55,135 bases of DNA from Flavobacterium pectinovorum (GTDB lineage Bacteria; Bacteroidota; Bacteroidia; Flavobacteriales; Flavobacteriaceae): assembly GCF_006438875.1 (NCBI RefSeq), contig NZ_RCZH01000011.1, positions 108,690 through 163,824 of the forward strand, given 5' to 3'. Position 1 is the first letter of the stretch, and every line of letters starts with the position of its first letter. The notes beneath the pieces are model-generated. The model was not told the DNA's origin. It saw only the letters and a program-made list of their open reading frames with translations, and searched no databases. A program made the translations under genes and the position numbers. Shown here one piece after another: positions 45,447-52,363 of this stretch.

Positions 45447-46328
45447 TTACTGGTTATATCCAAACCTTTTAAGCATATTAGCATTGCTTCTCCAGTTTTT
45501 ATTCACTTTTACAACTAGTTCAATGTGAATTTGTTTTCCAAAGAATTTCTCTAAATCAGCACGAGAATCTACGCCCACTTTTTTCAAAGCTGCACCTTTA
45601 TGTCCAATGATAATCCCTTTTTGAGTTTCGCGTTCTACCATAATAATCGAACGGATTCTGATAATAGCTTCGTCTTCAAAAAACTCTTCCGTAACGATTT
45701 CAACTGCATACGGAATCTCTTTGCTGTAATTCAGTAAGATTTTCTCACGAATAGTTTCGTTTACGAAAAAACGTTCCGGTTTGTCTGTTAATTGATCTTT
45801 TGGATAATATGCCGGAGATTCCGGCAACAATTCGATGATCCTCCCGAAAACTTCCGGAACATTAAAATTCTGTAAAGCGGAGATTGGGAAAATTTCAGCA
45901 TTTGGCACTTTTGCAGTCCAGAATGCTACTTGTTCCTCTAATTGTTCCTGATTTGAATTGTCGATTTTATTCAACAACAACAAAACCGGAATTTTAGCAT
46001 GGATAATTTTATTAAAGAAAGCTTCATCTTTTAAGTCCTGCTCCCCTATTTCGACCATGTAAACCAGAATATCAGCATCTTCAAAAGCCGATTTTACAAA
46101 GTTCATCATCGATTCCTGCATTTCATAAGCGGGTTTAATGATTCCGGGAGTATCCGATAATATAAGTTGAAAATCTTCGCCATTCACGATTCCAAGAATA
46201 CGATGACGAGTTGTTTGTGCTTTTGATGTAATGATTGATAATCTTTCTCCAACAAAGGCGTTCATCAATGTTGATTTTCCAACGTTTGGATTCCCGATGA
46301 TGTTTACAAAACCTGCTTTATGTGACAT
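45447..46328 (-). CDS. era: GTPase Era
   Basis: A 293-aa protein with an N-terminal GTPase domain (GNPNVGKST about 12-20, SDTPGIIKP, NKID) and a C-terminal KH domain (GIIIGHKGAALKKVG, about 238-252) that binds the 3' end of 16S rRNA during 30S maturation. It is essential in most bacteria. The -7 element TACCTTTG lies on the minus strand at 46348-46355. It is divergent from the tRNA gene. Confidence 0.97.
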   Translation of the reverse strand: MSHKAGFVNIIGNPNVGKSTLMNAFVGERLSIITSKAQTTRHRILGIVNGEDFQLILSDTPGIIKPAYEMQESMMNFVKSAFEDADILVYMVEIGEQDLKDEAFFNKIIHAKIPVLLLLNKIDNSNQEQLEEQVAFWTAKVPNAEIFPISALQNFNVPEVFGRIIELLPESPAYYPKDQLTDKPERFFVNETIREKILLNYSKEIPYAVEIVTEEFFEDEAIIRIRSIIMVERETQKGIIIGHKGAALKKVGVDSRADLEKFFGKQIHIELVVKVNKNWRSNANMLKRFGYNQ

Positions 46329-46402
46329 TTGTGTACTATTTATTTTGCAAAGGTAGTCATATCAACTCAATACAGAAAATAAAACATTTTTTAAAGTTTT
46401 CG

Positions 46403-46432
46403 TTGGATTTCTCAAAAAACGGCGTATCTTTG
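46403..46432 (+). promoter_or_regulatory. Promoter of the initiator tRNA gene
   Basis: TTG at 46403-46405 and TATCTTTG at 46425-46432, 19 bp apart, are a full match to the Bacteroidota promoter form. Transcription should begin a few bases before the tRNA at 46445. Confidence 0.8.
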
Positions 46433-46444
46433 CACCCGAAACAT

Positions 46445-46517
46445 CGCGGGATAGAGCAGTAGGCAGCTCGTCGGGCTCATAACCCGAAGGTCACAGGTTC
46501 GAGTCCTGTTCCCGCTA
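46445..46517 (+). tRNA. Initiator tRNA-fMet (anticodon CAT)
   Basis: A 73-nt cloverleaf. The acceptor stem CGCGGGA / TCCCGCT leaves the first pair (C1-T72) mismatched. The anticodon stem TCGGG-CTCATAA-CCCGA contains the three G-C pairs typical of initiators. The T arm is ACAGG-TTCGAGT-CCTGT and the discriminator is A. CCA is not encoded. The mismatch at 1-72 and the GGG/CCC stem mark it as the initiator rather than the elongator. Two damaged 3'-half copies follow at exact 370-bp steps. Confidence 0.95.
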
Positions 46518-46525
46518 CTAAAAAG

Positions 46526-46556
46526 AAAACACCACTTGAAAAAGTTGGTGTTTTTT
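46526..46556 (+). terminator. Terminator after tRNA-fMet, unit 1
   Basis: AAAACACCACTT pairs with AAGTTGGTGTTTT (one bulge) and is followed by a T run. An identical copy lies 370 bp downstream. Confidence 0.8.
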
Positions 46557-46577
46557 CGTTTATAACACTTTGCATTT

Positions 46578-46832
46578 ATGGAAGAATTTGTTGTTTACAT
46601 TCTTTTTTCGGAAAAATTCAATAAAAATTATACTGGTTATACTTCTAATTTAATTGAAAGATTCAAATCTCATAATATTCTTGAAATAAAAGGATATACT
46701 TTAAAATTTAGACCTTGGAAAGTAATTCATGTAGAATTTTTCAATTCAAAATCTGAAGCGATGAAAAGAGAAAAATATTTAAAAACAGGAATTGGAAGGG
46801 AGTTCATTAAAAATCTTATTGAAAACCAGTAG
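46578..46832 (+). CDS. GIY-YIG nuclease family protein, copy 1
   Basis: An 84-aa single-domain protein of the small UvrC/YhbQ-like GIY-YIG class. The GIY and YIG strands are represented by FVVYILF (about 4-10) and NYTGYTSNL (about 17-25), then Arg28 in IERFKSHN, HVEFFNSKSEAMKREKYLKTG and GREFIKNL. It may cut DNA as a monomer. Its stop codon TAG overlaps the beginning of a tRNA-fMet 3'-half remnant. It lies 370 bp from a paralogue with about 90% identity. Confidence 0.88.
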   Translation: MEEFVVYILFSEKFNKNYTGYTSNLIERFKSHNILEIKGYTLKFRPWKVIHVEFFNSKSEAMKREKYLKTGIGREFIKNLIENQ

Positions 46833-46887
46833 CTCGCCTGACTCATATCCGCCGCGGCGGACTCAGGTTCGAGTCCTGTTCCCGCTA
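46831..46887 (+). pseudogene. Broken tRNA-fMet 3' half, remnant 1
   Basis: It begins AGCTCGCCTGACTCATAT, which matches the D-arm end and anticodon loop of the intact tRNA. The 3' side of the anticodon stem and the variable loop are replaced by the palindrome TCCGCCGCGGCGGA (46848-46861). It then continues with a perfect T arm and 3' acceptor strand (CAGGTTCGAGTCCTGTTCCC, GCTA). It lacks a 5' acceptor strand and cannot be a tRNA. Confidence 0.85.
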
Positions 46888-46895
46888 CGGAAAAG

Positions 46896-46926
46896 AAAAC
46901 ACCACTTGAAAAAGTTGGTGTTTTTT
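46896..46926 (+). terminator. Terminator, unit 2 copy
   Basis: The same hairpin and T run as at 46526-46556, exactly 370 bp later. Confidence 0.8.
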
Positions 46927-46947
46927 CGTTTATAACACTTTGCATTT

Positions 46948-47202
46948 ATGGAAGAATTTGTGGTTTACATTCTTTATTCTGAAAAATTCAATAAAAATTA
47001 TACTGGTTATACTTCTAAGTTAATTGAAAGATTCAAATCTCATAATATTCTTGAAATAAAAGGATATACTTTAAAATTTAGACCTTGGACTGTTGTGCAT
47101 GTTGAATTCTTCAATTCTAAATCTGAAGCTTTAAAAAGAGAAAAATATTTAAAAACAGGAATTGGAAGAGAATTTATTAAAAATCTTATTTCCCAATTAT
47201 AA
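46948..47202 (+). CDS. GIY-YIG nuclease family protein, copy 2
   Basis: An 84-aa paralogue of the gene at 46578 with the same motifs (FVVYILY, NYTGYTSKL, IERFKSHN, KREKYLKTG, GREFIKNL). Differences are mostly conservative (F10Y, N24K, K48T, I50V, M62L), while the last three residues (SQL against ENQ) differ completely at the border with the tRNA remnant. Many of the base changes are synonymous, so the protein seems to have been kept under selection since duplication. Confidence 0.88.
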   Translation: MEEFVVYILYSEKFNKNYTGYTSKLIERFKSHNILEIKGYTLKFRPWTVVHVEFFNSKSEALKREKYLKTGIGREFIKNLISQL

Positions 47203-47205
47203 TTT

Positions 47206-47257
47206 GTCGGGCTTATATCCGCCGCGGCGGACACAGGTTCGAGTCCTGTTCCCGCTA
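47206..47257 (+). pseudogene. Broken tRNA-fMet 3' half, remnant 2
   Basis: It starts GTCGGGCTTATAT (anticodon stem and a mutated loop), followed by the same TCCGCCGCGGCGGA palindrome (47218-47231) and an intact T arm plus 3' acceptor strand. It is shorter at the 5' side than remnant 1. The position of CCCGCTAC is exactly 370 bp after remnant 1 and 740 bp after the intact tRNA. Confidence 0.85.
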
Positions 47258-47265
47258 CTAAGAGA

Positions 47266-47297
47266 AAAAGCTTCAGAGAAATCTGGAGCTTTTTTGT
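47266..47297 (+). terminator. Terminator after tRNA remnant 2
   Basis: AAAAGCTTCAG / CTGGAGCTTTTTT with loop AGAAAT (one G-U pair). This hairpin differs from those of units 1 and 2 but recurs at 51616-51650 together with the tRNA tail. Confidence 0.75.
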
Positions 47298-47298
47298 T

Positions 47299-47419
47299 TA
47301 TATACTAAAATTTGATTTAGATTGCCGGTGCGAAGTCAGGAGACATTCGCATAACTTGGAACTCTTCGGGGAGCGAGGTTTAAGCATTGCTTAAATTGTC
47401 AGTTTTTTATTCTTATTTT
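47299..47419. other. Short gap between tRNA array and cassette-like region
   Basis: It contains GCATAAC at 47350-47356 and the palindrome TTTAAGC-ATT-GCTTAAA (47380-47396). These could be the remains of a divergent attC-like site 3' of the hydrolase gene, but no full inverted structure is seen. Confidence 0.3.
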
Positions 47420-48175
47420 TCAGTCCTTCAGAAACGTCAATACATAATCTCTTATTTCTTCACGTTGCTTATCAGTTGCGTTATCGCACATGTCGCTGTG
47501 AATAGTGTTAGGCAGCTTTATAATCGTTATTCCATATTTTTTCTGTTCGGCTTCTGTAGGTAAAACACCTGGATCGGCAGGTTGGTCGCTTGAACGCAAT
47601 GAATATACTTTTGGGTAAGTTGTTCTCGGTAAAGCCATACGCCTATTATCAAACGTAATAATTTTGTAAACAATGCCTGAATATTTTTGAGGGAATAATG
47701 CGGTCATATCTCCACCAATTGAGTGTCCTATGAGTGTGATATGCTTGAAGTCTATTTCAGGATTTGATTTTTTTAATTCGTTTATTACGAACAAAATATT
47801 GTCTGCTCCTCGTTCCCAAAATGGTCGCCTTACAATTTGCGGAATTCCTTTTTCAGGAATTAAACTATCTGTAGGACGTTCGTGCTGAATACTTACGACA
47901 AAGTACCCTTTTGATGCCATAAAGTTGGCGAGATCTGAATAGCCTAAATAGGGTCTGCCTTCGTTTTGACTATAACCATGACTAATGAGTACAATTTGCG
48001 GATGCTTAGTTTGTGGCTTATAAATCGCAATTGGAATTTCCCTGTTTCTTGATTGGTCTAATAAAGTCAACGTGTCCAAAGCAATGCTGAATACCGATTC
48101 ATTTTTAACCGATTTTGTTAGTGTTGAGCAACTTGTCAGAAGTGCTAATGCCAAAACGTAAATTATTCTATTCAT
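47420..48175 (-). CDS. Alpha/beta hydrolase lipoprotein
   Basis: A 251-aa protein with a lipoprotein signal (LALLTSCSTL, Cys about 16), an oxyanion-hole region VLISHGYSQNEGRPY and the nucleophile elbow GHSIGGD. The His is probably in LPNTIHSDMCD near the C-terminus and the acid residue may be in KIITFDNRR. It would be a periplasmic or outer-membrane esterase/lipase-like enzyme; the substrate is unknown. It is the last minus-strand gene of the cassette-like row and has no clear attC-like site after it. Confidence 0.85.
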   Translation of the reverse strand: MNRIIYVLALALLTSCSTLTKSVKNESVFSIALDTLTLLDQSRNREIPIAIYKPQTKHPQIVLISHGYSQNEGRPYLGYSDLANFMASKGYFVVSIQHERPTDSLIPEKGIPQIVRRPFWERGADNILFVINELKKSNPEIDFKHITLIGHSIGGDMTALFPQKYSGIVYKIITFDNRRMALPRTTYPKVYSLRSSDQPADPGVLPTEAEQKKYGITIIKLPNTIHSDMCDNATDKQREEIRDYVLTFLKD

Positions 48176-48211
48176 TTTATTGTCTTTTGAGGTATGTCTT
48201 TTAGCATGACC

Positions 48212-48355
48212 GCTAACGTTCTCGCGCTACAAGCAGTTTGGGACTAAATTAATTCCATTATTCGGATTTGCCAAATCATCCAAATAGAAAACCAACTTTC
48301 CTCCCGATACTTCGGGAAAGCCAATTACTCAAATCTGTTGTCGTAGCTATTATGC
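48212..48355 (-). repeat. attC-like site 1
   Basis: An imperfect palindrome bounded by GCTAACGTT and GCTATTATGC, 8 nt after the stop of the gene at 48364. An inner stem pairs CAGTTTGGGACTAAATTAA with the CCAATTACTCAAATCTG side. A TCCCGATACTTCGGGA palindrome (48302-48317) has been inserted within one arm. Confidence 0.6.
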
Positions 48356-48363
48356 GTTCGGTT

Positions 48364-49053
48364 TTATTCGTTCATAATATTTTCTAATTCTGATTTTTGT
48401 CCGTTATATATTTTGAAAAAATCATTTGGATTTTCTGCTATTTTTATAACTCTTTCCTTGTGGTCGTGGTTTAACCGATAGACTTTTCCTTGCTTATCAA
48501 CTGCAATGTAGTTTCCATCTTCCATATCTAAAATAGTATAAAAAAGTTTTTCGTCTATTTCAATTTCAAAGGCATTTTCAACATCCAACAGGTTTAGTTT
48601 TTCTTCATTACTATTCTTAAGAACTTTCAAAACAATTTCTTTATCTGAATTTTGTATTTTTAAATATCCGATTTCAATTTCTTCAATTTTTATGTTATTT
48701 AAGTCAAAATTTCTATGAAAATTTTTCGGATCATCAATGTTTATACTTGTCAAAGAATTATGAAAATAATGTAACTTTAAAGGAATATGCTTTTTGGATT
48801 TTTTTTCGAAAACAAGAATTCCATTTAAATGGAAAGATGTATTATGATTTCTTCTTATTTCTTCAAATACTTTAGGACTATAACTTCTATTCAAATAAAT
48901 TCCTTGAGGCTTTACTGTAAAGTGGATTCCGGAAAGGTTAGATATTTCAATTACTTTTTTAAATTCTGGAAACTCATTATTTAACAATTCTGCAATTTTC
49001 ATTTCAAATTGTTTTAAATGCTTTTTACTTGTATAAAAGTTGAATATATTCAT
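48364..49053 (-). CDS. Hypothetical cassette protein, possible SUKH-like C-terminus
   Basis: A 229-aa soluble protein with no signal peptide. The only familiar part is the C-terminal stretch NYIAVDKQGKVYRLNHDH, then IAENPNDFFKIY. It resembles the end of SMI1/KNR4 (SUKH) domains, which are frequent immunity proteins against toxins. The N-terminal half does not show the SUKH signature clearly, so the assignment is weak. It carries an attC-like site right after the stop codon. Confidence 0.65.
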   Translation of the reverse strand: MNIFNFYTSKKHLKQFEMKIAELLNNEFPEFKKVIEISNLSGIHFTVKPQGIYLNRSYSPKVFEEIRRNHNTSFHLNGILVFEKKSKKHIPLKLHYFHNSLTSINIDDPKNFHRNFDLNNIKIEEIEIGYLKIQNSDKEIVLKVLKNSNEEKLNLLDVENAFEIEIDEKLFYTILDMEDGNYIAVDKQGKVYRLNHDHKERVIKIAENPNDFFKIYNGQKSELENIMNE

Positions 49054-49079
49054 GTATTTTCGATTCTCTCAAACTGACA

Positions 49080-49210
49080 GCTAACGTTCTGGCGCTACAG
49101 CGGGTTTGGGACTAAATTAATTCCATTATTCTGATTTACCAAATCATCTCAAATACAAAACTAACTTCCCATTAAGCTTATTGCCCAAATCCGTTGTAGT
49201 AGCTGTTAGC
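49080..49210 (-). repeat. attC-like site 2
   Basis: Ends GCTAACGTT and AGCTGTTAGC. Inner stem GCTACAGCGGGTTTGGGACT with TGCCCAAATCCGTTGTAGTA. It starts 14 nt after the stop of the acetyltransferase gene. One of the best-preserved members. Confidence 0.65.
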
Positions 49211-49224
49211 AGTAGTTGCTTGTG

Positions 49225-49659
49225 TTAACCTAAGTTCATGTCAAATATTTTTTGCTCTTTCGTTTCAATAAAACCAATTCTATTATAAAAAATATGGGTT
49301 TCTTTACGAAGTGTATTACACCTTACTCTGATTTTATTACTCTTTTTTGAGTGAGCCCATTCGATTACTTTTTTAACTAAAATTTTTCCGATCCCATTTC
49401 TTCGGTAATTTTCATCTACTATTAGACCCCCAATTTCTACAAAAGACTCAGATTCAACTCTAAGAGAATAAAAACCATGAATCCAACCAATAATATTTTC
49501 ATTAACGATAATTACATAAATACAATTATCAACATTATTTAAAATTTCGGAAAGTCGATTATGTGTTTTTTCAATTGTTGATTTATAACCTAATTGATTA
49601 GATAGTTTGTTTATAAATTCAACATCATTTAATTCCGCATGTCTTAAAAACAGTTTCAT
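49225..49659 (-). CDS. GNAT family N-acetyltransferase
   Basis: A 144-aa enzyme that transfers acetyl from acetyl-CoA to an amine. The CoA-binding motif is VDENYRRNGIGKILVKKVIEWA (about 77-98), preceded by strand VEIGGLIV and followed by NTLRKETHIFYNRIGF with the usual Tyr. The substrate cannot be told. GNATs are among the most frequent integron cassette genes. It is a single-gene unit between two attC-like sites. Confidence 0.9.
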   Translation of the reverse strand: MKLFLRHAELNDVEFINKLSNQLGYKSTIEKTHNRLSEILNNVDNCIYVIIVNENIIGWIHGFYSLRVESESFVEIGGLIVDENYRRNGIGKILVKKVIEWAHSKKSNKIRVRCNTLRKETHIFYNRIGFIETKEQKIFDMNLG

Positions 49660-49680
49660 ACTTCTTAGATTTACTATTAC

Positions 49681-49813
49681 TACTAACGTTCTCGCGCTAC
49701 AGTGGGTTTGGGACTAAATTAAGCCCTATTTTCTGATTTGCTAAATATTCCCAAATACAAAACCAGCTTTCTATTGAGCCAATTACTCAAATCTATTGTA
49801 GTAACTGTTAAGC
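49681..49813 (-). repeat. attC-like site 3
   Basis: Ends TACTAACGTT and AACTGTTAAGC. The inner stem CTACAGTGGGTTTGGGACT pairs with TACTCAAATCTATTGTAG. It lies 14 nt after the stop of the gene at 49828. Confidence 0.6.
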
Positions 49814-49827
49814 GACGTAATATTTTA

Positions 49828-50496
49828 TCAACGGCAATTTAAACCTTCGCAATATATTCCAAGACTCTTTGTCTTAATAAATCCATCTCTACTAATTTTT
49901 ATTTCAACAGACTCTCTTCGGGTTGGAAATTCATGATATTTCATAAGATGCAATTCAAAACCATTTTGCAAATTTCTGTACTCACTTCCTCGAATATCAT
50001 TATCTAACTCATAGCCATAAGTCCTTGCCAAAAGAATCGCTTCTTCAAGATTATCAATTGTTCCTAAGAAATCGCGAAATTGTTCTTCAGTTTTTAAGCT
50101 GTTTACTCTGCCATTATCAATTATCACAACATAATTACAGCGAAAATTTGGATGTCCTCCAAAGAAAATTCCAACGTTATAATTTGGTCTTGGTTTTTCA
50201 TTTATTTTTTTTCTCAATATAGAATCTCCGCCTTGTTTTAAAACAGTATAGGTTTCTGAACTAGAGTTTTGATTATACGCAACGTATTGCCAATATTTAT
50301 ATTTTCGATTAGGGTTTATATGCTTCGCTAAGCTGTCCAAATAATTTTCCTTTACGCTGTAACCAATTTTATGAAAATCAGTAGTTCCTACAACGTCTTT
50401 AGTTCTCATTTCTTCTTCTAATTTCACTAGTTTTTCAACTTCTTTTTTTTGGCAAGAAATGAATACGAGTATACTTAGGATGATTATGTTTCTCAT
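49828..50496 (-). CDS. Hypothetical lipoprotein
   Basis: A 222-aa protein with a lipoprotein signal (MRNIIILSILVFISCQKK, Cys about 15) and no recognised domain. Features: YWQYVAYNQNSSSETYTVLK, NVGIFFGGHPNFRCNYVVII, RTYGYELDNDIRGSEYR and a C-terminal YCEGLNCR with two cysteines that may form a disulfide. ATG at 50496 is chosen because an earlier ATG at 50523 lies inside the end of attC-like site 4 and would place extra residues before the signal peptide. Confidence 0.72.
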   Translation of the reverse strand: MRNIIILSILVFISCQKKEVEKLVKLEEEMRTKDVVGTTDFHKIGYSVKENYLDSLAKHINPNRKYKYWQYVAYNQNSSSETYTVLKQGGDSILRKKINEKPRPNYNVGIFFGGHPNFRCNYVVIIDNGRVNSLKTEEQFRDFLGTIDNLEEAILLARTYGYELDNDIRGSEYRNLQNGFELHLMKYHEFPTRRESVEIKISRDGFIKTKSLGIYCEGLNCR

Positions 50497-50519
50497 TTTA
50501 CTGGATTTGAAATTATGGC

Positions 50520-50652
50520 GCATAACATTTATTTAACTACAACGGGCTTCGGACTAAATTAAACCCTATTTTCGGATTTGCCAAATCATGCTAAATACAA
50601 AACCATTTTTGCATTAAGCCAATTGTTCAAATCCGTTGTTGTAACCTTTATT
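50520..50652 (-). repeat. attC-like site 4
   Basis: Ends GCATAACATT and GTAACCTTTATTC; the latter overlaps the stop codon of the gene at 50648. The inner stem ACTACAACGGGCTTCGGACT pairs with GTTCAAATCCGTTGTTGTAA. Confidence 0.6.
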
Positions 50653-51328
50653 CAGTTGCCTTTATTCTCATTTTTAATTGTTCTAATCTTTGTAAAGCTT
50701 TCGGCAAATCATATTCCTCTTTTGACAACTCTTCTATTAGTTCATAATTTAGAAATCTATATCTTTTTATTCCACAGCCTTTATCGAGAATATTGAGTTC
50801 TGAACATTTTATACATTTAATTATGTCAAACTCAAAAGTAGGAATTTCATTATCTCGTTCCAATATAAAAGTTTCCAATTGAACTTTACATTTTTGACAT
50901 AATATAGAAAGAATTTCATGTCTTTTCTTTTCTTCTGCTAATATTTTTTCCGAAGCTTTTCTTTCGACTTCCTCATGATCATAAGCTTCAATTCCGTATG
51001 TCCAGAAGTTTAATTTTTCATTAATACTCCTAATGTTTAAAATTGTGGCAATCTCAGCAAAATAATCCAAAACAAATTCTTTTTCTTCTGTATCTAATTC
51101 GTCAGATTTAATTTCCTTGAAATGGCGTTCAAATATGTTCTCAATTTCTTTATCCGATTTTTTTGTATTATTTGCAGAAATTAAATTCGTTAGTAAATCA
51201 TTAAAAGAATTTTCAAGTGTAATGCATAGACTTTTTTCTGAAGAATTCAATCCACGATTTTCCCATTCTTCGCTTGAGAATTTTTCTGTGCTTTTTAATT
51301 TTTCTAATGCTAAAATCGTATTATTCAC
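50648..51328 (-). CDS. DUF4844-like protein with a C-terminal zinc ribbon
   Basis: A 226-aa soluble protein. LDTEEKEFVLDYFAEIATIL and LNFWTYGIEAYDH (about 78-118) resemble DUF4844 as I recall it. A C-x2-C pair (LCQKC, about 143-146) and a second one (KCIKC, about 170-173), then C near 183, form a probable zinc ribbon. Function unknown. It is the fifth gene from the tRNA side of the row, and the last before a break in the site spacing. Confidence 0.68.
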   Translation of the reverse strand: MNNTILALEKLKSTEKFSSEEWENRGLNSSEKSLCITLENSFNDLLTNLISANNTKKSDKEIENIFERHFKEIKSDELDTEEKEFVLDYFAEIATILNIRSINEKLNFWTYGIEAYDHEEVERKASEKILAEEKKRHEILSILCQKCKVQLETFILERDNEIPTFEFDIIKCIKCSELNILDKGCGIKRYRFLNYELIEELSKEEYDLPKALQRLEQLKMRIKATE

Positions 51329-51769
51329 TATTGTTTCTTTAATGTAACTGGCAACTTATTTATATGTGACAAAATCACACAAAGCCATCCAAATTTGCGT
51401 AGATATGTGTTATAAATTTCACACATTATTTATTTTCAAATATATAGTTTTTCACTACAAACTATTAAAGGGCTTTAAATTTGATTGATGATTTTTGGCA
51501 CTTGCATGAGTGGCTATGCAAACAAAAATAGAGAAAAAAGTAAGATGCACATCCTAAAACACTGCAATAATCCAAGATAATCTGGTCAGATATTTCGATG
51601 CTTCCCGCTAATAAGACAAAGCTTCAGGGAAATCTGGAGTTTTTTTGTTTTAAAATAAAAGTAAAAAGTCTGAGACTTTTATCAGGTTTACAAATTCTAC
51701 GAGGCAAAAAAAACGCACAAAGTCTAGAGATATTTACCTTTTCACGAGAGCACTTTGGAGAATGTTTTT
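51329..51769. other. 440-bp gap without gene or attC-like site; contains a decayed tRNA-fMet tail
   Basis: This is the only gap in the cassette-like row without the palindrome. Positions 51575-51610 resemble the T arm and 3' acceptor strand of tRNA-fMet (GGTCA...TTCGATGCTTCCCGCTA), too damaged to be functional. They are followed at 51616-51650 by a copy of the terminator found at 47266-47297. The rest shows no ORF that fits the strand pattern. Confidence 0.55.
51575..51651 (+). repeat. Third, decayed copy of the tRNA-fMet tail plus terminator
   Basis: TTCCCGCTA-TAAGA-AAAGCTTCAG-GAAATCTGGAG-TTTTTTTGTTT aligns with 47249-47299 over about 50 bases with few changes. The preceding bases show a weak T-arm match. 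With the copy at 47249 it forms a direct repeat that brackets 4.35 kb. Confidence 0.65.
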
Positions 51770-52201
51770 TTATTCATTCTGTTTTTCCAATATTCCAATT
51801 GGATCCGCTTTGTAAAGATCAAAGTCAACTGTTGTTTCGGTTTTTGCTAAAAAATCAATGGTTCTTTTGTTTAGTCCGAAATACGGTGTCGATGAATCAG
51901 GATTAATATCTATGTCAATCACAAACTGTATCGTTGTACTTAAATTTAATTTGTCCTTTAGATTCTTTATGATTTCTATTTTAGGTTCAAATATGTCAAT
52001 CAGTTTTTTAAGGAAAGTCTCTAAATCAATTTTATAGATCCACGCTGTAGATTTCGGCACAGGCTCTTTCTTTATCATTACAGAAGTAGGTTCAATATTT
52101 AGTTTCTCCGTAATTTCTATTGTGTCAAAGTATTCGGCATCAAATGAGAAATACAAATAGTTATTGCACTCTGTTACACTATATATTAATTTTTTATACA
52201 T
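51770..52201 (-). CDS. DUF4279 domain protein
   Basis: A 143-aa protein that follows the DUF4279 pattern: an N-terminal strand YLYFSFDAEYFDTIEITEKL, NIEPTSVMIKKE, then TAWIYKIDLETFLKKL and a late IQFVIDIDI strand. The family is small, cytosolic and of unknown function, often near toxin or immunity genes. No attC-like site follows its stop; the tRNA-tail copy does. Confidence 0.82.
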   Translation of the reverse strand: MYKKLIYSVTECNNYLYFSFDAEYFDTIEITEKLNIEPTSVMIKKEPVPKSTAWIYKIDLETFLKKLIDIFEPKIEIIKNLKDKLNLSTTIQFVIDIDINPDSSTPYFGLNKRTIDFLAKTETTVDFDLYKADPIGILEKQNE

Positions 52202-52212
52202 CGTTTTTTAAA

Positions 52213-52356
52213 ATTGTAACGAGTTTGATACTAAATTAAGCCCTGTTTTCAGATTTGCCACCCAAGCGATAGCGAACAGGCGAAGCAATCATCCCAAATA
52301 CAAAACCAATTTTCCATTAAGCCAATTGCCCAAATCCGTTGTAGCTGCTATGTGAC
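52213..52356 (-). repeat. attC-like site 5 (one end lost, with an insert)
   Basis: The outer TAAC/CGTT end is missing next to 52213, but the inner stem (ACGAGTTTGATACTAAATTA with TGCCCAAATCCGTTGTAGC) is kept. A 28-bp insert, AAGCGATAGCGAACAGGCGA and flanks, sits at about 52263-52290 and matches in reverse the insert in the repeat at 9368-9392. Confidence 0.55.
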
Positions 52357-52363
52357 GTATTTT

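Noticed and set aside
46727..47234. Minus-strand frames opposite the GIY-YIG genes and tRNA remnants
   Set aside because: They are antisense shadows of the nuclease genes and start inside the tRNA remnants; the plus-strand motifs are clear.
47330..47396. A tenth attC-like site after the hydrolase gene
   Set aside because: GCATAAC and a small palindrome are present, but the long inner stem and a matching GTTA end are missing. Mentioned only as a possible remnant.
51575..51610. A second functional tRNA-fMet
   Set aside because: Only a damaged T arm and 3' acceptor strand are recognisable; there is no D arm, anticodon arm or 5' acceptor strand.
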